A stretch of 64,000 nt of DNA from positions 372,001 to 436,000 of the forward strand of contig CAJRBF020000002.1 of NCBI GenBank assembly GCA_907165275.2, given 5' to 3'. Shown here piece after piece: positions 50,154-59,900 of this stretch (position 1 is its first letter; each line of letters begins with the position of its first letter). The position numbers and the translations under genes are program-made. The notes under the pieces were generated by a model. The model saw only the letters and a list, made by a program, of their open reading frames with translations. It ran no database searches and was not told the DNA's origin. This DNA comes from Zygaena filipendulae (Eukaryota; Arthropoda; Insecta; Lepidoptera; Zygaenidae).

Positions 50154-52898
50154 TTATTCTCCGCTCCTGTATATGATTTCGAAGTCGTATTGTTGTAGCT
50201 CCAGTGCCCATCGCGCTAGTCTCCCTGTGGGGTCCTTCAGGTTGTTTAGCCATCTTAGTGCTTGGTGGTCTGTTATTATTGTGAAGTGGTATCCTTCCAA
50301 GAATGGTCTCATTTTCCGTACTCCCCATATCACGGCTAAACATTCCTTTTCCGACGTGGTATATCTTGTCTCGGCTGGTGTTAGGGCTCTGCTTGCGTAC
50401 ATGACCGGTTTGTGGATTCCGTCGTATTCTTGGCTTAGTATTGCCCCGAGACCAACGTTGCTTGCGTCTGTTTGTAGGGTAAACGGTCTGTTGAAGTCTG
50501 CTCGTGTTAAGATTGGATCCTTCGTTATCATCTCTTTGATTTCTTTGAATGCTTGCTCTTGCTCTTTATTCCACGTGAAATTATTGTCTTTTTTCAGTAG
50601 TCTTATGATCGGTGCCATTATCTTCGAGTAGTTTTGTATGAATTTTCTATACCACGACGTCATTCCGATGAGGCGGCGTACTTCTTTCACGCTTGTTGGT
50701 GCCCTTAGTTCTTTTATGGCTTTTATTTTACCTTCGTTCATTTTGATTCCTTCCTTTGTCACTATGTGTCCCAGGTATTCTATTTCTGGTTTGCAGAATT
50801 CGCACTTCGCCTTGTTTATCTGCAGCCCTGCTTCGCGTATTCGTTTGAATACCTCTTTTAGGTGTTCTATGTGTTCTGTGAAGCTTGAGCTACAAATAAT
50901 TATGTCGTCCAGGTATGCGTATGCGTTTGGCTGTAGTTCTGGTGTTATTACCATATCTAGTAGTCTCTGGAACGTTGCTCCGCTTGAGTGTAATCCGAAG
51001 GGCATCTTAGTAAACTGGTATAATCCTCTTCCCGGTACTGTGAATGCTGTTATCGGTTTGCTCTCTTCCGATAAATTTACATTCCAGTATCCATTTTTCA
51101 GGTCCATTTTTGAGAAGTATCTCGCTTTGCTAAGCTTTTCCAAGGTGTCGTCTATTTGCGGTAATGGGTATGCGTCTTTCTCTGTGATTTCATTTATCTT
51201 CCTGAAGTCTATACAAAATCTGTACTCGCCATTATCTTTCCTTACGAGTACTACCGGTGAGCTGTACTGGCTGTCCGATTTTTCTATTACGCCGTCTCTT
51301 AGCATATTCTCCACCTGTTCGTTTATTATTCCTTGTAGTTTCGGGTTTCTCGGGTAATATTTCTGTTTTATTGGCTCTGTGTGTTTCAGTTTTATCTTGT
51401 GTTCTATCCAGCAGTTGCCTTTTTGACTCCTTTCGCATTTCTCGAACTCGCTTCTAAGTGTTTCCTGTAGAATTTTTGTTTCCCGTTCGTTCATCGTTTC
51501 TTGATTGTTCGTTTCCTTTTCGGCTCTGTGTTGGTTCGCCTCTTGTTCTTTTTCTGCGTGGCTATTTATTGACCAGTCTAGTTTCAAACCCAGTCTTCTA
51601 AGTATGTCCATGCCTAAGATAACGTGTGATGCGGTTGGTAATATGTTGACTTCGTGTCTGAGGGATATATCTCCGATTTCTATGTCGATTGGTGCTGTCT
51701 TATTTAACTTAATTTCACTGCCGTCCGCTAGTATGACTTTTTTCGTTGATTTGTTGTTGTTTACCACCCTTAGGTTTTCCGCCACTTTTCCATTTATGTA
51801 CGTACTATTCGAGCCCGTATCCACCAGTGCTGTGTGTTGTGTTCCGTTAATCGTTACTTCTACGAACTTTCTATTATCCTTGCTCGAACTTTTTACCTGG
51901 ATTGTACTTGTTTGCGATTCGTTTCTCAGTTTTTTGCAGCATTTCGTGCTTAGAGTTCCCAATTTTCCACATACACTACAAAACAGCGTCTTGTTTCCCC
52001 TGCACTCCCGCGTGGAGTGACCCTGTTTGCCACAGCTCCAGCAACAGGTTGTCCGGTCGTAATTTCTCATGTATTTTTCTTCTTTGCTCGTATTACCGAC
52101 TCTCGGTGTTGTTTGGTTTCTGTATGTTGTTGATTTATCGTATTCTCTGTCTTTATAGGGCTTATACTTTTCTTCTTCTTTCTTCCTTTCTGTTGTGATT
52201 TTTTCGTATTCGTTGGTTCGTTGTATGAGCTCCTTTATGGTCGAGAATTCGTTTCTTTTTACATACAGTTTGTATCCGGGATTCATATTTTCATATATTC
52301 TCTCCACTTTTTCGGCTTCTGAAAATCCACCATGCCTTCGCATCAATGTCTGCATGTGATTCAGGTAATCTGTGAACTTTTGGTGTTCAAATTGCCGGTT
52401 CGATATGATTTTTGTCATTAAGTTGGTTGTGTAGTTGCTTGGAAAAAAGAAAAGTTTGAATGCTTCTTCGAAGTCGTCCCAGGCCTTCCAATCATTATTG
52501 TTCCTGTACCACGTTAGGGCTTTTCCAGAGAATATTTGTGGTAATAATTTTAACAAATCTTCTGGACTTACATTATTTGCTTCTAAAAATTCATTTATTC
52601 TTTCCAGGAACTCGACTGCGTTGTCCTTTATATCGTACTTAATATTCCACTGTGACACTAACTTGGCAGTTTCTCGGATTATTCTGTCCGCGGTTTTCGA
52701 CATTTTCGGTTTTGTCGTTTCGGAGTTTCTATCACTTTCGCTTCCTGCGTCTTCGAACTGGAGGTCTGCCTCTTCTCTTAAATGTTTTACTAAGTTTTTT
52801 CTTAATTCTTCCACTGTGAACCCTTCTGTTTCTAGGTTTCGTTTTATTGATTCTTCGATCAATTCTGGTTTCTTTTTGTTGTAAACCCACGAAAACAT
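50154..52898 (-). CDS. GGTT gypsy Gag-protease-RT-RNase H polyprotein
   Basis: 914 codons from ATG 52898. Gag capsid spans about residues 65-235 (AVEFLERINEFLEANNV; LLKLLPQIFSGKALTWYRN). Two knuckles follow: CWSCGKQGHSTREC (287-300) and CSVCGKLGTLSTKC (307-320). Protease has ALVDTGSNSTYI (DTG at 360-362) and VILGMDILRRLG. RT has FCIDFRKINE, KMDLKNGYWN, MPFGLHSSGATFQ and YAYLDDIIICS (YLDD 662-665). RNase H has LQTDASNVGLGAIL and TSEKECLAV...IITDHQALRWL. Gag and Pol share one frame with no frameshift. The frame ends at a TAA that replaces a sense codon in an otherwise continuous polyprotein (1342 residues to 48870). Confidence 0.93.
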   Translation of the reverse strand: MFSWVYNKKKPELIEESIKRNLETEGFTVEELRKNLVKHLREEADLQFEDAGSESDRNSETTKPKMSKTADRIIRETAKLVSQWNIKYDIKDNAVEFLERINEFLEANNVSPEDLLKLLPQIFSGKALTWYRNNNDWKAWDDFEEAFKLFFFPSNYTTNLMTKIISNRQFEHQKFTDYLNHMQTLMRRHGGFSEAEKVERIYENMNPGYKLYVKRNEFSTIKELIQRTNEYEKITTERKKEEEKYKPYKDREYDKSTTYRNQTTPRVGNTSKEEKYMRNYDRTTCCWSCGKQGHSTRECRGNKTLFCSVCGKLGTLSTKCCKKLRNESQTSTIQVKSSSKDNRKFVEVTINGTQHTALVDTGSNSTYINGKVAENLRVVNNNKSTKKVILADGSEIKLNKTAPIDIEIGDISLRHEVNILPTASHVILGMDILRRLGLKLDWSINSHAEKEQEANQHRAEKETNNQETMNERETKILQETLRSEFEKCERSQKGNCWIEHKIKLKHTEPIKQKYYPRNPKLQGIINEQVENMLRDGVIEKSDSQYSSPVVLVRKDNGEYRFCIDFRKINEITEKDAYPLPQIDDTLEKLSKARYFSKMDLKNGYWNVNLSEESKPITAFTVPGRGLYQFTKMPFGLHSSGATFQRLLDMVITPELQPNAYAYLDDIIICSSSFTEHIEHLKEVFKRIREAGLQINKAKCEFCKPEIEYLGHIVTKEGIKMNEGKIKAIKELRAPTSVKEVRRLIGMTSWYRKFIQNYSKIMAPIIRLLKKDNNFTWNKEQEQAFKEIKEMITKDPILTRADFNRPFTLQTDASNVGLGAILSQEYDGIHKPVMYASRALTPAETRYTTSEKECLAVIWGVRKMRPFLEGYHFTIITDHQALRWLNNLKDPTGRLARWALELQQYDFEIIYRSGE

Positions 52899-53139
52899 TT
52901 GTTTTGATGAATTTACCGGTTTTCCTTTATTGTTCCGGTTTTTCTATTGTTATGCCGGTTTCTTGATTTTTCTTACGGTTTTTCCTTTTGCGGTACGGTT
53001 CCCATTGGGCATGCGGGAGGGCGGTGCTGGTTACCTCAAAGCCGTTTGCGCGACTTTGCGATGGAGTGAGCCGGGATGAGGCGGTTCCTGCCGGTTTTCT
53101 TTCTTCCTGTGTCTTCTTGAAACCGCTCTTCCTGGGCTC

Positions 53140-53167
53140 CTTGTGAGTTTTTAACGTTGGGCGCCGA
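53140..53167 (-). promoter_or_regulatory. Primer binding site region, GGTT gypsy
   Basis: On minus TCGGCGCCCAACGTTAAAAA follows the 5' LTR. GGCGCCCAACGT is a familiar PBS-type word. tRNA not assigned. Confidence 0.6.
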
Positions 53168-54596
53168 TGTGATGCGGCGGGCCGGGGGTCGAACCTGGCC
53201 CGCGGGCAGTCAACAAGTTTCCTGGAGATGGGGTCCCCTGACGGTCCCTATCCAAAATGAAACGAACGGTTGCGGAGTAACAGGAGTACACATACACATT
53301 TATTCGTATAATCCACAGCCCTAGCTACACTTCTAGGTTTACATACCACACTTATAAACTAAGGGCCCCGGACGGCGGGCGGTAACACTGTTCTTTACAC
53401 TACCTACTTCACAACACTTATGAACTACGGGTCCGGGCGGCGGGCGTCACGCGGGTCGCGACGGGTCCGGCACGGTTCCTACGGGCACGGTGCGCGGGCG
53501 CGGCGGCGCGCCGGGCGGATCGGCGGTCGGCGGACACGGTGGTAGTCGGGCGGGGCCGGCGGTCGGCGGTGGCCGGGCAGGGCCGCTGGCCGGCGGTCGC
53601 GGCGGTGGCCAGGCGGGGCCGGCTGTCGACGGGCGCGGCGGTGGCCGGGCGGGGCCGGCGGTCGCGGCGATGGCCGGGCGGGGCCGGCGGTCTGCAGGCG
53701 CGGCGGTGGCCGGGCGGGGCCGGCGGTCGCGGCGATGGCCGGGCGGGGCCGGCGGTCTGCAGGCGCGGCGGTGGCCGGGCGGGGCCGGCGGTCGCGGCGA
53801 TGGCCGGGCGGGGCCGGCGGTCTCGGCGATGGCCGGGCGGGGTCGGCCGTCGGCAGGCGCGGCGCCAGCGGGCGGGCGGCGGTCGGTGGCCGAGGGCTGG
53901 ATAGGGCTAGGACGGGAAGCGGGCGGCCGGGTGTGAGTTGGCGAATGTCGGCCTATCCCCAATACAGCCGGAGCGAGAGGGGCCGGTCGGTGTTTCCGGT
54001 AGCCCTGTCCCCAATACAAGCCGGAGCGAGAGGGGCCGAGCGTCCCGGAGAGTCTGTCGGTGTGCTGCGGGTTATTCGGTGGCCTATCCCCAATACAAGC
54101 CGGAGCGAGAGGGGCCGGCTACCTTGGTGAGTTGGTGTGGGTTAGTGGTGTCGAGTGTTTCGGTGGCTGTGGTGGCCGGGACAGGAAGAGGCAGGTATGC
54201 GGGAGTTCGCGCCACCGATGGCTGCCGCTGGCTGTAGGGCCCCAACGTGCTGCGCTGATGCGCAACTCGTAAGCCAGCAACGTAGCGACGGCGATCGGTG
54301 TGCGAGGGACGGGTTTGGATGGCGGACGTGCGGATACGGAGGCGGAGGGTTACCGCGCCGCTAGGTTCACGCGCCGCGGCACTGGCGGGTGGAACGAGTG
54401 GACGTGACACGGGCGTGTGCACGGTGCGAGAACCTGTCGGCGAGTAATCCCCCGGCGGTGCGCGGCGTCGCTATTTATAGCCCCGGAGCGGTGTGCGCTT
54501 CGTCGCGTCGCGATATGCGGCCGGTGTCGCTGTGTGCGTCGGCGGTGCGGGGGGGTTGAGGCGTGCACGCGGTGCGCGCGTGTCCGCTTCCTTACA
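53168..54596 (-). repeat. 5' LTR of GGTT gypsy, GC-rich
   Basis: 1429 bp. It has the same sequence as the 3' LTR with one extra minisatellite unit (about 53700-53820). Confidence 0.9.
54465..54485 (-). promoter_or_regulatory. TATA promoter of GGTT gypsy
   Basis: GGGGCTATAAATAGCGACG on minus (TATAAATA at 54472-54479) in a GC-rich context. Transcription would start about 25-30 bp downstream, near 54445. Confidence 0.65.
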
Positions 54597-55010
54597 GGTT
54601 AAACCCGCATTTTTCCCGAATTCGATTTTGAGAAATCGGAATTGCTGGTATTACAATGGCTTAATAAAATCTTGATAAAATCGAACATCTGAGGGAAATA
54701 GGTACATGGTTGGAACGATGATGGAAAAGTTATTATGTGCAGTCACGTTTGACTGGATTGGCTAAGTTGTGGCACAAGACTTTGCGTTCTTATGAATTTA
54801 CATGGCATAAATGGAAACAAAAGATTTTAGAGGCATTTCTTTACAATATCGATTACACGGGTTAATTTAGATACTCGAGATTACTCGCTAAAACTTGTCT
54901 TATTGCTTCCATCAGATATTTTTGTAAAAGGTTTTGGAGGTAGTCCAATAAAAGTATGAGGTCGGCCGTCGATAGAATTCGTAGTAAATGGGTTTGAAGT
55001 CCTGGAGATT
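54597..55010 (+). pseudogene. LTR-B gypsy Gag remnant, right of nested gypsy
   Basis: Plus-strand frames give WLERWWKSYYVQSRLTGLAK and WHKWKQKILEAFLYNID, matching the capsid W-x-K-W-K-x-x-I-x-x-F pattern of mag-like gypsy Gags. Several stops and shifts are present. It continues the interior begun at 42706. Confidence 0.5.
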
Positions 55011-56227
55011 TTTCTTATAGGAATATATCAAAGCTTATAAGTCTGAAAATGTGTGATTATGCGCGGGTATTCAATTACAGCATTTCTTCTTTAGTGCGCT
55101 TAGTAGCGGAGTATAGGTACTCGTGGTTATTGTGGTAGCAGTAAGTCTTTATTAATAATTTGTAGTGAAATTCGTTGTACCCAATATTTAACTTGATGTT
55201 AATTAATGCAGTAGTAACTCTTTTTAACCATTGAGCTTTTGAAGAAAATAGATATGTAAAGGTACTTCTGTGAAATTATTCTGTAATCCTCCTGTAATTT
55301 AAACAATTTAATTAAGCGTAATATGCATTTGTATAACACATTAAAAGGTTACGATTCAAGTGTGGTCTCTAAGTTAGTTTTCAAAATTCGAATTTTGTTT
55401 AAAACAATAGTCACAATTTTCTTTTTTGATTATATGCCAACATTCATTAATAATACTTAAATAGATACGTATAGAGAACAAAATCAGTTTTAGAGTATTA
55501 TAATAATTTGCCTTCAACGATAAGTAATATTTTACTGCTAGGTGCCTACTATCCCCCGCGATTCAACCCACGAAATTCCTTTACATCAGGATAAAATGTA
55601 TCTACCCTATTGCTTATTTCACTTTTATCCATAGGTAAACCTATTAAAATATGTTTCCCCGCTGATTTCCCAGCGTGAATTTTGATATTTCGGCAGGAAT
55701 TCTTTATTTCGAAATGGAAAGTACGTGTCACTCCTGTGCTGTGTCAAATAAAGTTCTTTCAATTTCAATTTAATCTAGGTACTTGAGGAAAAAAGAATTT
55801 ACTCTACCAATTGTGTAAGGAATAACTAGCTGGTTAACTAGTTAAACCGATTTTGATTATTGGATTTAATTACTAATGGATTAGGTACAAAAATTAAATA
55901 CTGAAATATGTGGTCATGTATCTGATGTACCTATACTAAAGTAATGGTTAAAAGTGGTTGATAATCTAAGTGATGAATGGTATAAAAGTAATAAATGGAA
56001 TAATTAAATGGATTTCTGGTATAAATTAATAAATTGGACTAAATGAATAAAATATTGGTAAAAATGGAATTACTTGAATAATTGGATAAATTGGATTAAA
56101 AAAAATGGTTGAAAATAAAATGGTTATAAATAATGGAATAATAATGAATGGTTATAAATTATGGTTGAAAATAATGGAGATAAAGAGTGTGAAATAAATT
56201 TATTTATATATTTATTTATTGATTACT
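55011..56227. other. Non-coding interval with one retroposon 3' end
   Basis: AT-rich. The segment 55560-55775 (CCCCGC..GATTTCCCAGCGTGAA, then TTCGGCAGGAATTC, ending CAAATAAAGTTCTTTCAATTTCAATTT) is a retroposon 3' end on plus. From 55950 to 56210 there is a run of ATGG/TAAATGG-rich low complexity. Confidence 0.5.
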
Positions 56228-56301
56228 AGCTGTGCCCCGCGATTTTACTTGCGTGAGTTTCGGAATTCCCGCAGGAACTAATTTTTGGAAATAAATGTAG
56301 C
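56228..56301 (+). mobile_element. Family-D retroposon, left half, split by BEL/Pao 2
   Basis: AGCTGTGCCCCGCGATTTTACTTGCGTGAGTTTCGG... is a motif I recall as widespread in lepidopteran retroposons. It continues after the BEL/Pao insertion at 63260 (GTAGCCAAGTTACTCCTTAT), giving a legible empty site. Confidence 0.6.
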
Positions 56302-56838
56302 TGTGGTGGCCTACGGCTCGAGTTTTCGGCCGTTAATGCCCCTCACATAGGAGCGGAGTGGACTGTATTTAGCGGGTTATTTAATTAATATGACACTGAC
56401 CTTGATATAGGGCTAGTGATATCCTTCAACCCTGTGCCTTATTGCGTGGGTGCAGCTACGCGGTGAAAGCTCGAGGTGTCTTACCCTTGCAGCGCTTCTT
56501 CTCGGGCTTCGCCTCCTCTTCTTGGAGCTACACCTTATCACTACACTCACACTTACGGCACAGAGCGTTCAGGAGCGGTTCCCGTAGGGAAATTAAAGGA
56601 ATTAGCGGAATGATCTAGATATCGATTAGACTATTGAGTAGCGGTGATCGCGCAGCGATAAGCGACATTCAATTAGCGGATCTAACGGTAGACTGCGGAA
56701 GGGAATTTATGACGCGCGCGGTGTCTTGTACGCGTCAGAAAGGGATAGAAAACAATTAATGCGAATTGCAGCGGAAAATGTCGAATATGAACGAGTGAAT
56801 ATTTAAAGAGAAAGAAAACAGCGCAAATGGCGCGAACA
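56302..56838 (-). repeat. 3' LTR of BEL/Pao 2
   Basis: 537 bp, TGTGGTGG to GCGAACA on plus. No strong TATA box; on minus CTATATCAAGGTCAGTG offers a weak TATA with TCAGT initiator. Confidence 0.92.
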
Positions 56839-56931
56839 CACCCCCGGCCCTTGAAGCCTCCGCTTCAAGAAGTTAAGCGAAAAGAAGAAGAGAAAAGAGG
56901 AGGAGGGCCGAAGGGAGAATAAAGTTAGTAT
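56839..56931 (-). promoter_or_regulatory. BEL/Pao 2 polypurine tract region
   Basis: On minus GGGCCGGGGGTG precedes the 3' LTR. Between it and the stop codon lies a long pyrimidine tract on minus (purines on plus, 56873-56930). Confidence 0.55.
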
Positions 56932-59900
56932 TTATTGGGACGGCAGTGGGCAGAGGCGCACCACAGGCCGTTTATAAGTCCCGGTAGAAGTACGGACGGT
57001 GGCAACTCTTACAACGCCGTCCTTGCCTGGGTGAGTCGCGGTAACCACACCCATGGGCCAATGCAAAGGAGGAGTGTTGTCAGCGAGGATCACGACAACT
57101 GTACCCACAGTAATAGGGTTAGAAGATGAGTTCCACTTCTCGCGTGTCTGCAGCAAATGTAAGTAATCTAATTTCCAGCGTTTAGCGAAAGATTGTACCA
57201 TATTGTCTAATAGCGAATATCTTTGTAGTAAATTCAACGGTTCTTGTGAAACATCAGTAGCTGGCAAATGTTTAAGCGGGCTACTCATAAGAAAATGCGC
57301 GGGCGTTAACGCGGAAGGTTCAGAAGGGTCTGAACTGAGCAGTGTCAAAGGTCGAGAATTGATGACACACTCAATCTGAGTGAGTACAGTCAGCAGCTCT
57401 TCGTACGTAAGTAACTGGTTTCCAATGACGCGGTACATGTGAGTTTTAAACGCTTTCACGTATATTTCGTAATGGCCGCCGAAGTGAGGACTACGGGGTG
57501 GATTAAGCTTCCACTCGATCCTAGAGTTAGCTAATTCACGAGCGAATTCGTTGTTGAAGCTATCGGAAAGCAGCAAATCATATAGTTCTGTTAGTTGAGA
57601 CTTAGCGCAGACAAAATTCGTACCTCTGTCCGAATACATACATGAGACGGCTCCGCGTCTAGCGAGAAAGCGTTTGAAAGCTGATAGAAACAAAGCGGTA
57701 GTCAAGTCAGTACAAATCTCGATATGAACGGCGCGAGTAATTAAACAAACGAAAATCGACAAATAACATTTAATCGAGCGGACTCCTCGCTTACGGATTG
57801 GAATAATGTTGATAGGCCCGGCATAATCAACAGCGGTATGAGTAAATGCTTTTGAATAATTAACTCTACACTCAGGCAAGTCTGCCATGAATGGGAATGT
57901 TGGTCGCGGTTTAGTTCTATAGCAAAAATTACAGTTGCGTACTATTTTACGAGCGAGGTTCCTACATGCGAGTATCCAGTATTTTTGGCGCAGAATAGAC
58001 ATTAGAAGCTGCGGTCCCGTGTGACAATGCTTGCGGTGAAAATGAGATAGATGTTGTTGATCGTAGTTAAGGTCGGCGTGACGGAGACGGCCGCCCACGC
58101 GAATGAGACCACGATTATCTATGAAAGCGGCAAGTTTACGCAGAATGCGGGAACACGGTTTTTCTGTTCTTAAGTTTTCTATGTCTTCAGCGAAGTACTT
58201 AGATTGAATGAGTTTTAAGTATTTTGTTTCAGCGAAATCCAAATCCGAAGCGGTAATGAAATTAGAGCGAGGGAGTTTATTTATAAAGCGGTAAACGTAT
58301 ACAATCGAGCGGAGAAAAATCGTCCAAGAGGAGATGCGCGAAGCGAGAGTACAAAGCGGATGAGGTTCATCATCTGTATGAGTCAGCAGGCTGACAGATT
58401 TGGATTCCGGCAGAGCATCCTCGTTAGAAGAGGGGAATTTAATCGGCCAGTCTTCGGGCTTCAATAATAGCCACGAAGGACCGTTGAACCAAAGGGAAAA
58501 ATGAATTAAATCATTGGGCATGACGCCTCGTGAAAGACAGTCGGCAGGGTTTTCTGTGCCTGCGACGTGATAAAAGTTATCTGCGGGAAATAAAGAATGA
58601 ATCTTTGAAACGCGGGTGGCCACGAAGACCTTGAATCTATGCGGAGAAGAGCGTAGCCAACACAGCGTCACCATCGAGTCAGTGAGGCAGTACACGCTGC
58701 TTATGGCATGACGTCGGCTGTAAGTGTCGTAGACGCGTTTAACCAGCCTCGCCATGAGCAAAGCAGCGCACAGTTCTAAGCGAGCGATCGACAGTGATTT
58801 AAGTGGTGCCACTTTAGATTTTGCGCACACCAAAGCGACCGTGGGAGGCGCGTCAGCGCTCTCCACGCGAATATAAACAACAGATCCGTAGGCCTTCTCA
58901 CTTGCGTCCGAAAATGCAATTATAACAAGTTTCGAATCTGAATTCACTCCTAAGTGACGCGGAATTTTTAAATTTTCTATGATTGGCAATTCTCTAAGAT
59001 ACCTTTCCCAATTGGTCACGATATCCTGAGGGGGCGTGTCATCCCAAGATAATTTTAAATCCCATAATCTTTGTATGAGAAGCTTAGCGAGCAATATCAC
59101 AGGTGCTATAAATCCTATGACGTCAAACTGACGAGCGACGATAGATAAAATATTTCTCTTGGTACAAGCGCGGTTTCCTACGGAAACGGAAAAATAAAAC
59201 GCGTCGTCGATGGGCGACCACTGTAGACCTAGGATCTTGAGACCTTGATCCTTGTGAAACTCCATGACGGACGAGTATCGATAAGATTCAGGAAGAGCAT
59301 CTAGCAGCTCACTGGAATTGCTAGACCATTTTAATAATTGGAAACCCCCGGCCTCGAACAAACTTAACAACTCCCCCTTGAGTTGCAAAGCGTCTGACAC
59401 AGTGGGAAGCGAACAACAGATATCATCTGTGTAACAATAATGCGAAGCGGCGTAGGCGGCGAGCGGAAAGCGTTCGCGCTCTTCGTCAGCGAGCTGACGT
59501 ACGACTCTAATCGCTAAAAAAGGGCTGCAGCGAAGACCGAAGCAGACGCGGTTAAATTGGAAAGTAGTTAGCGGTTCCGCGGGGTCGAAGCGATAAACGA
59601 ATTTCTGATATTTACGATAGGTATCGTGAACGAATATTTGAAGAAACATTTGTTTTATATCAGCGGAGAGGGTGATTTTATAGAATCTAAAATCCAATAG
59701 AATGCGGAAGAGATCATTTTGTAAGTTTTGCCCGGTATGCAAAACGTCGTTGAGCGAAAGTCCGTTACTAGTTTTGGCGCTGGCGTCAACAACCATGCGG
59801 TACTTGGTAGTAGCCTTGTCTATGCGTTCTACTACGTGGTGCGGCATGTAGTAGCCGACGCTTCGATCATCATCGATCAGCGGGGAAATGTAGTTTTTAT

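Larger units (their letters stand above)
42896..54596 (-). mobile_element. Gypsy retrotransposon (11.7 kb including nested R1 LINE)
   Basis: LTRs 42896-44260 (1365 bp) and 53168-54596 (1429 bp) run TGTGATGC to CCTTACA on plus and are flanked by GGTT (42892-42895 and 54597-54600). On minus the order is LTR with TATA box, PBS, gag-protease-RT-RNase H, one stop, integrase, a small third ORF, nested R1-clade LINE, purine tract, LTR. The LTRs differ mainly by one 63-bp minisatellite unit, so the insertion looks recent. Without the LINE it is about 8.5 kb. Confidence 0.93.

Noticed and set aside
50638..52884. Long plus-strand ORFs within the GGTT gypsy (for example 50638-51357, 51505-52020)
   Set aside because: Shadows of the minus-strand gag-pol, whose motifs are unambiguous.
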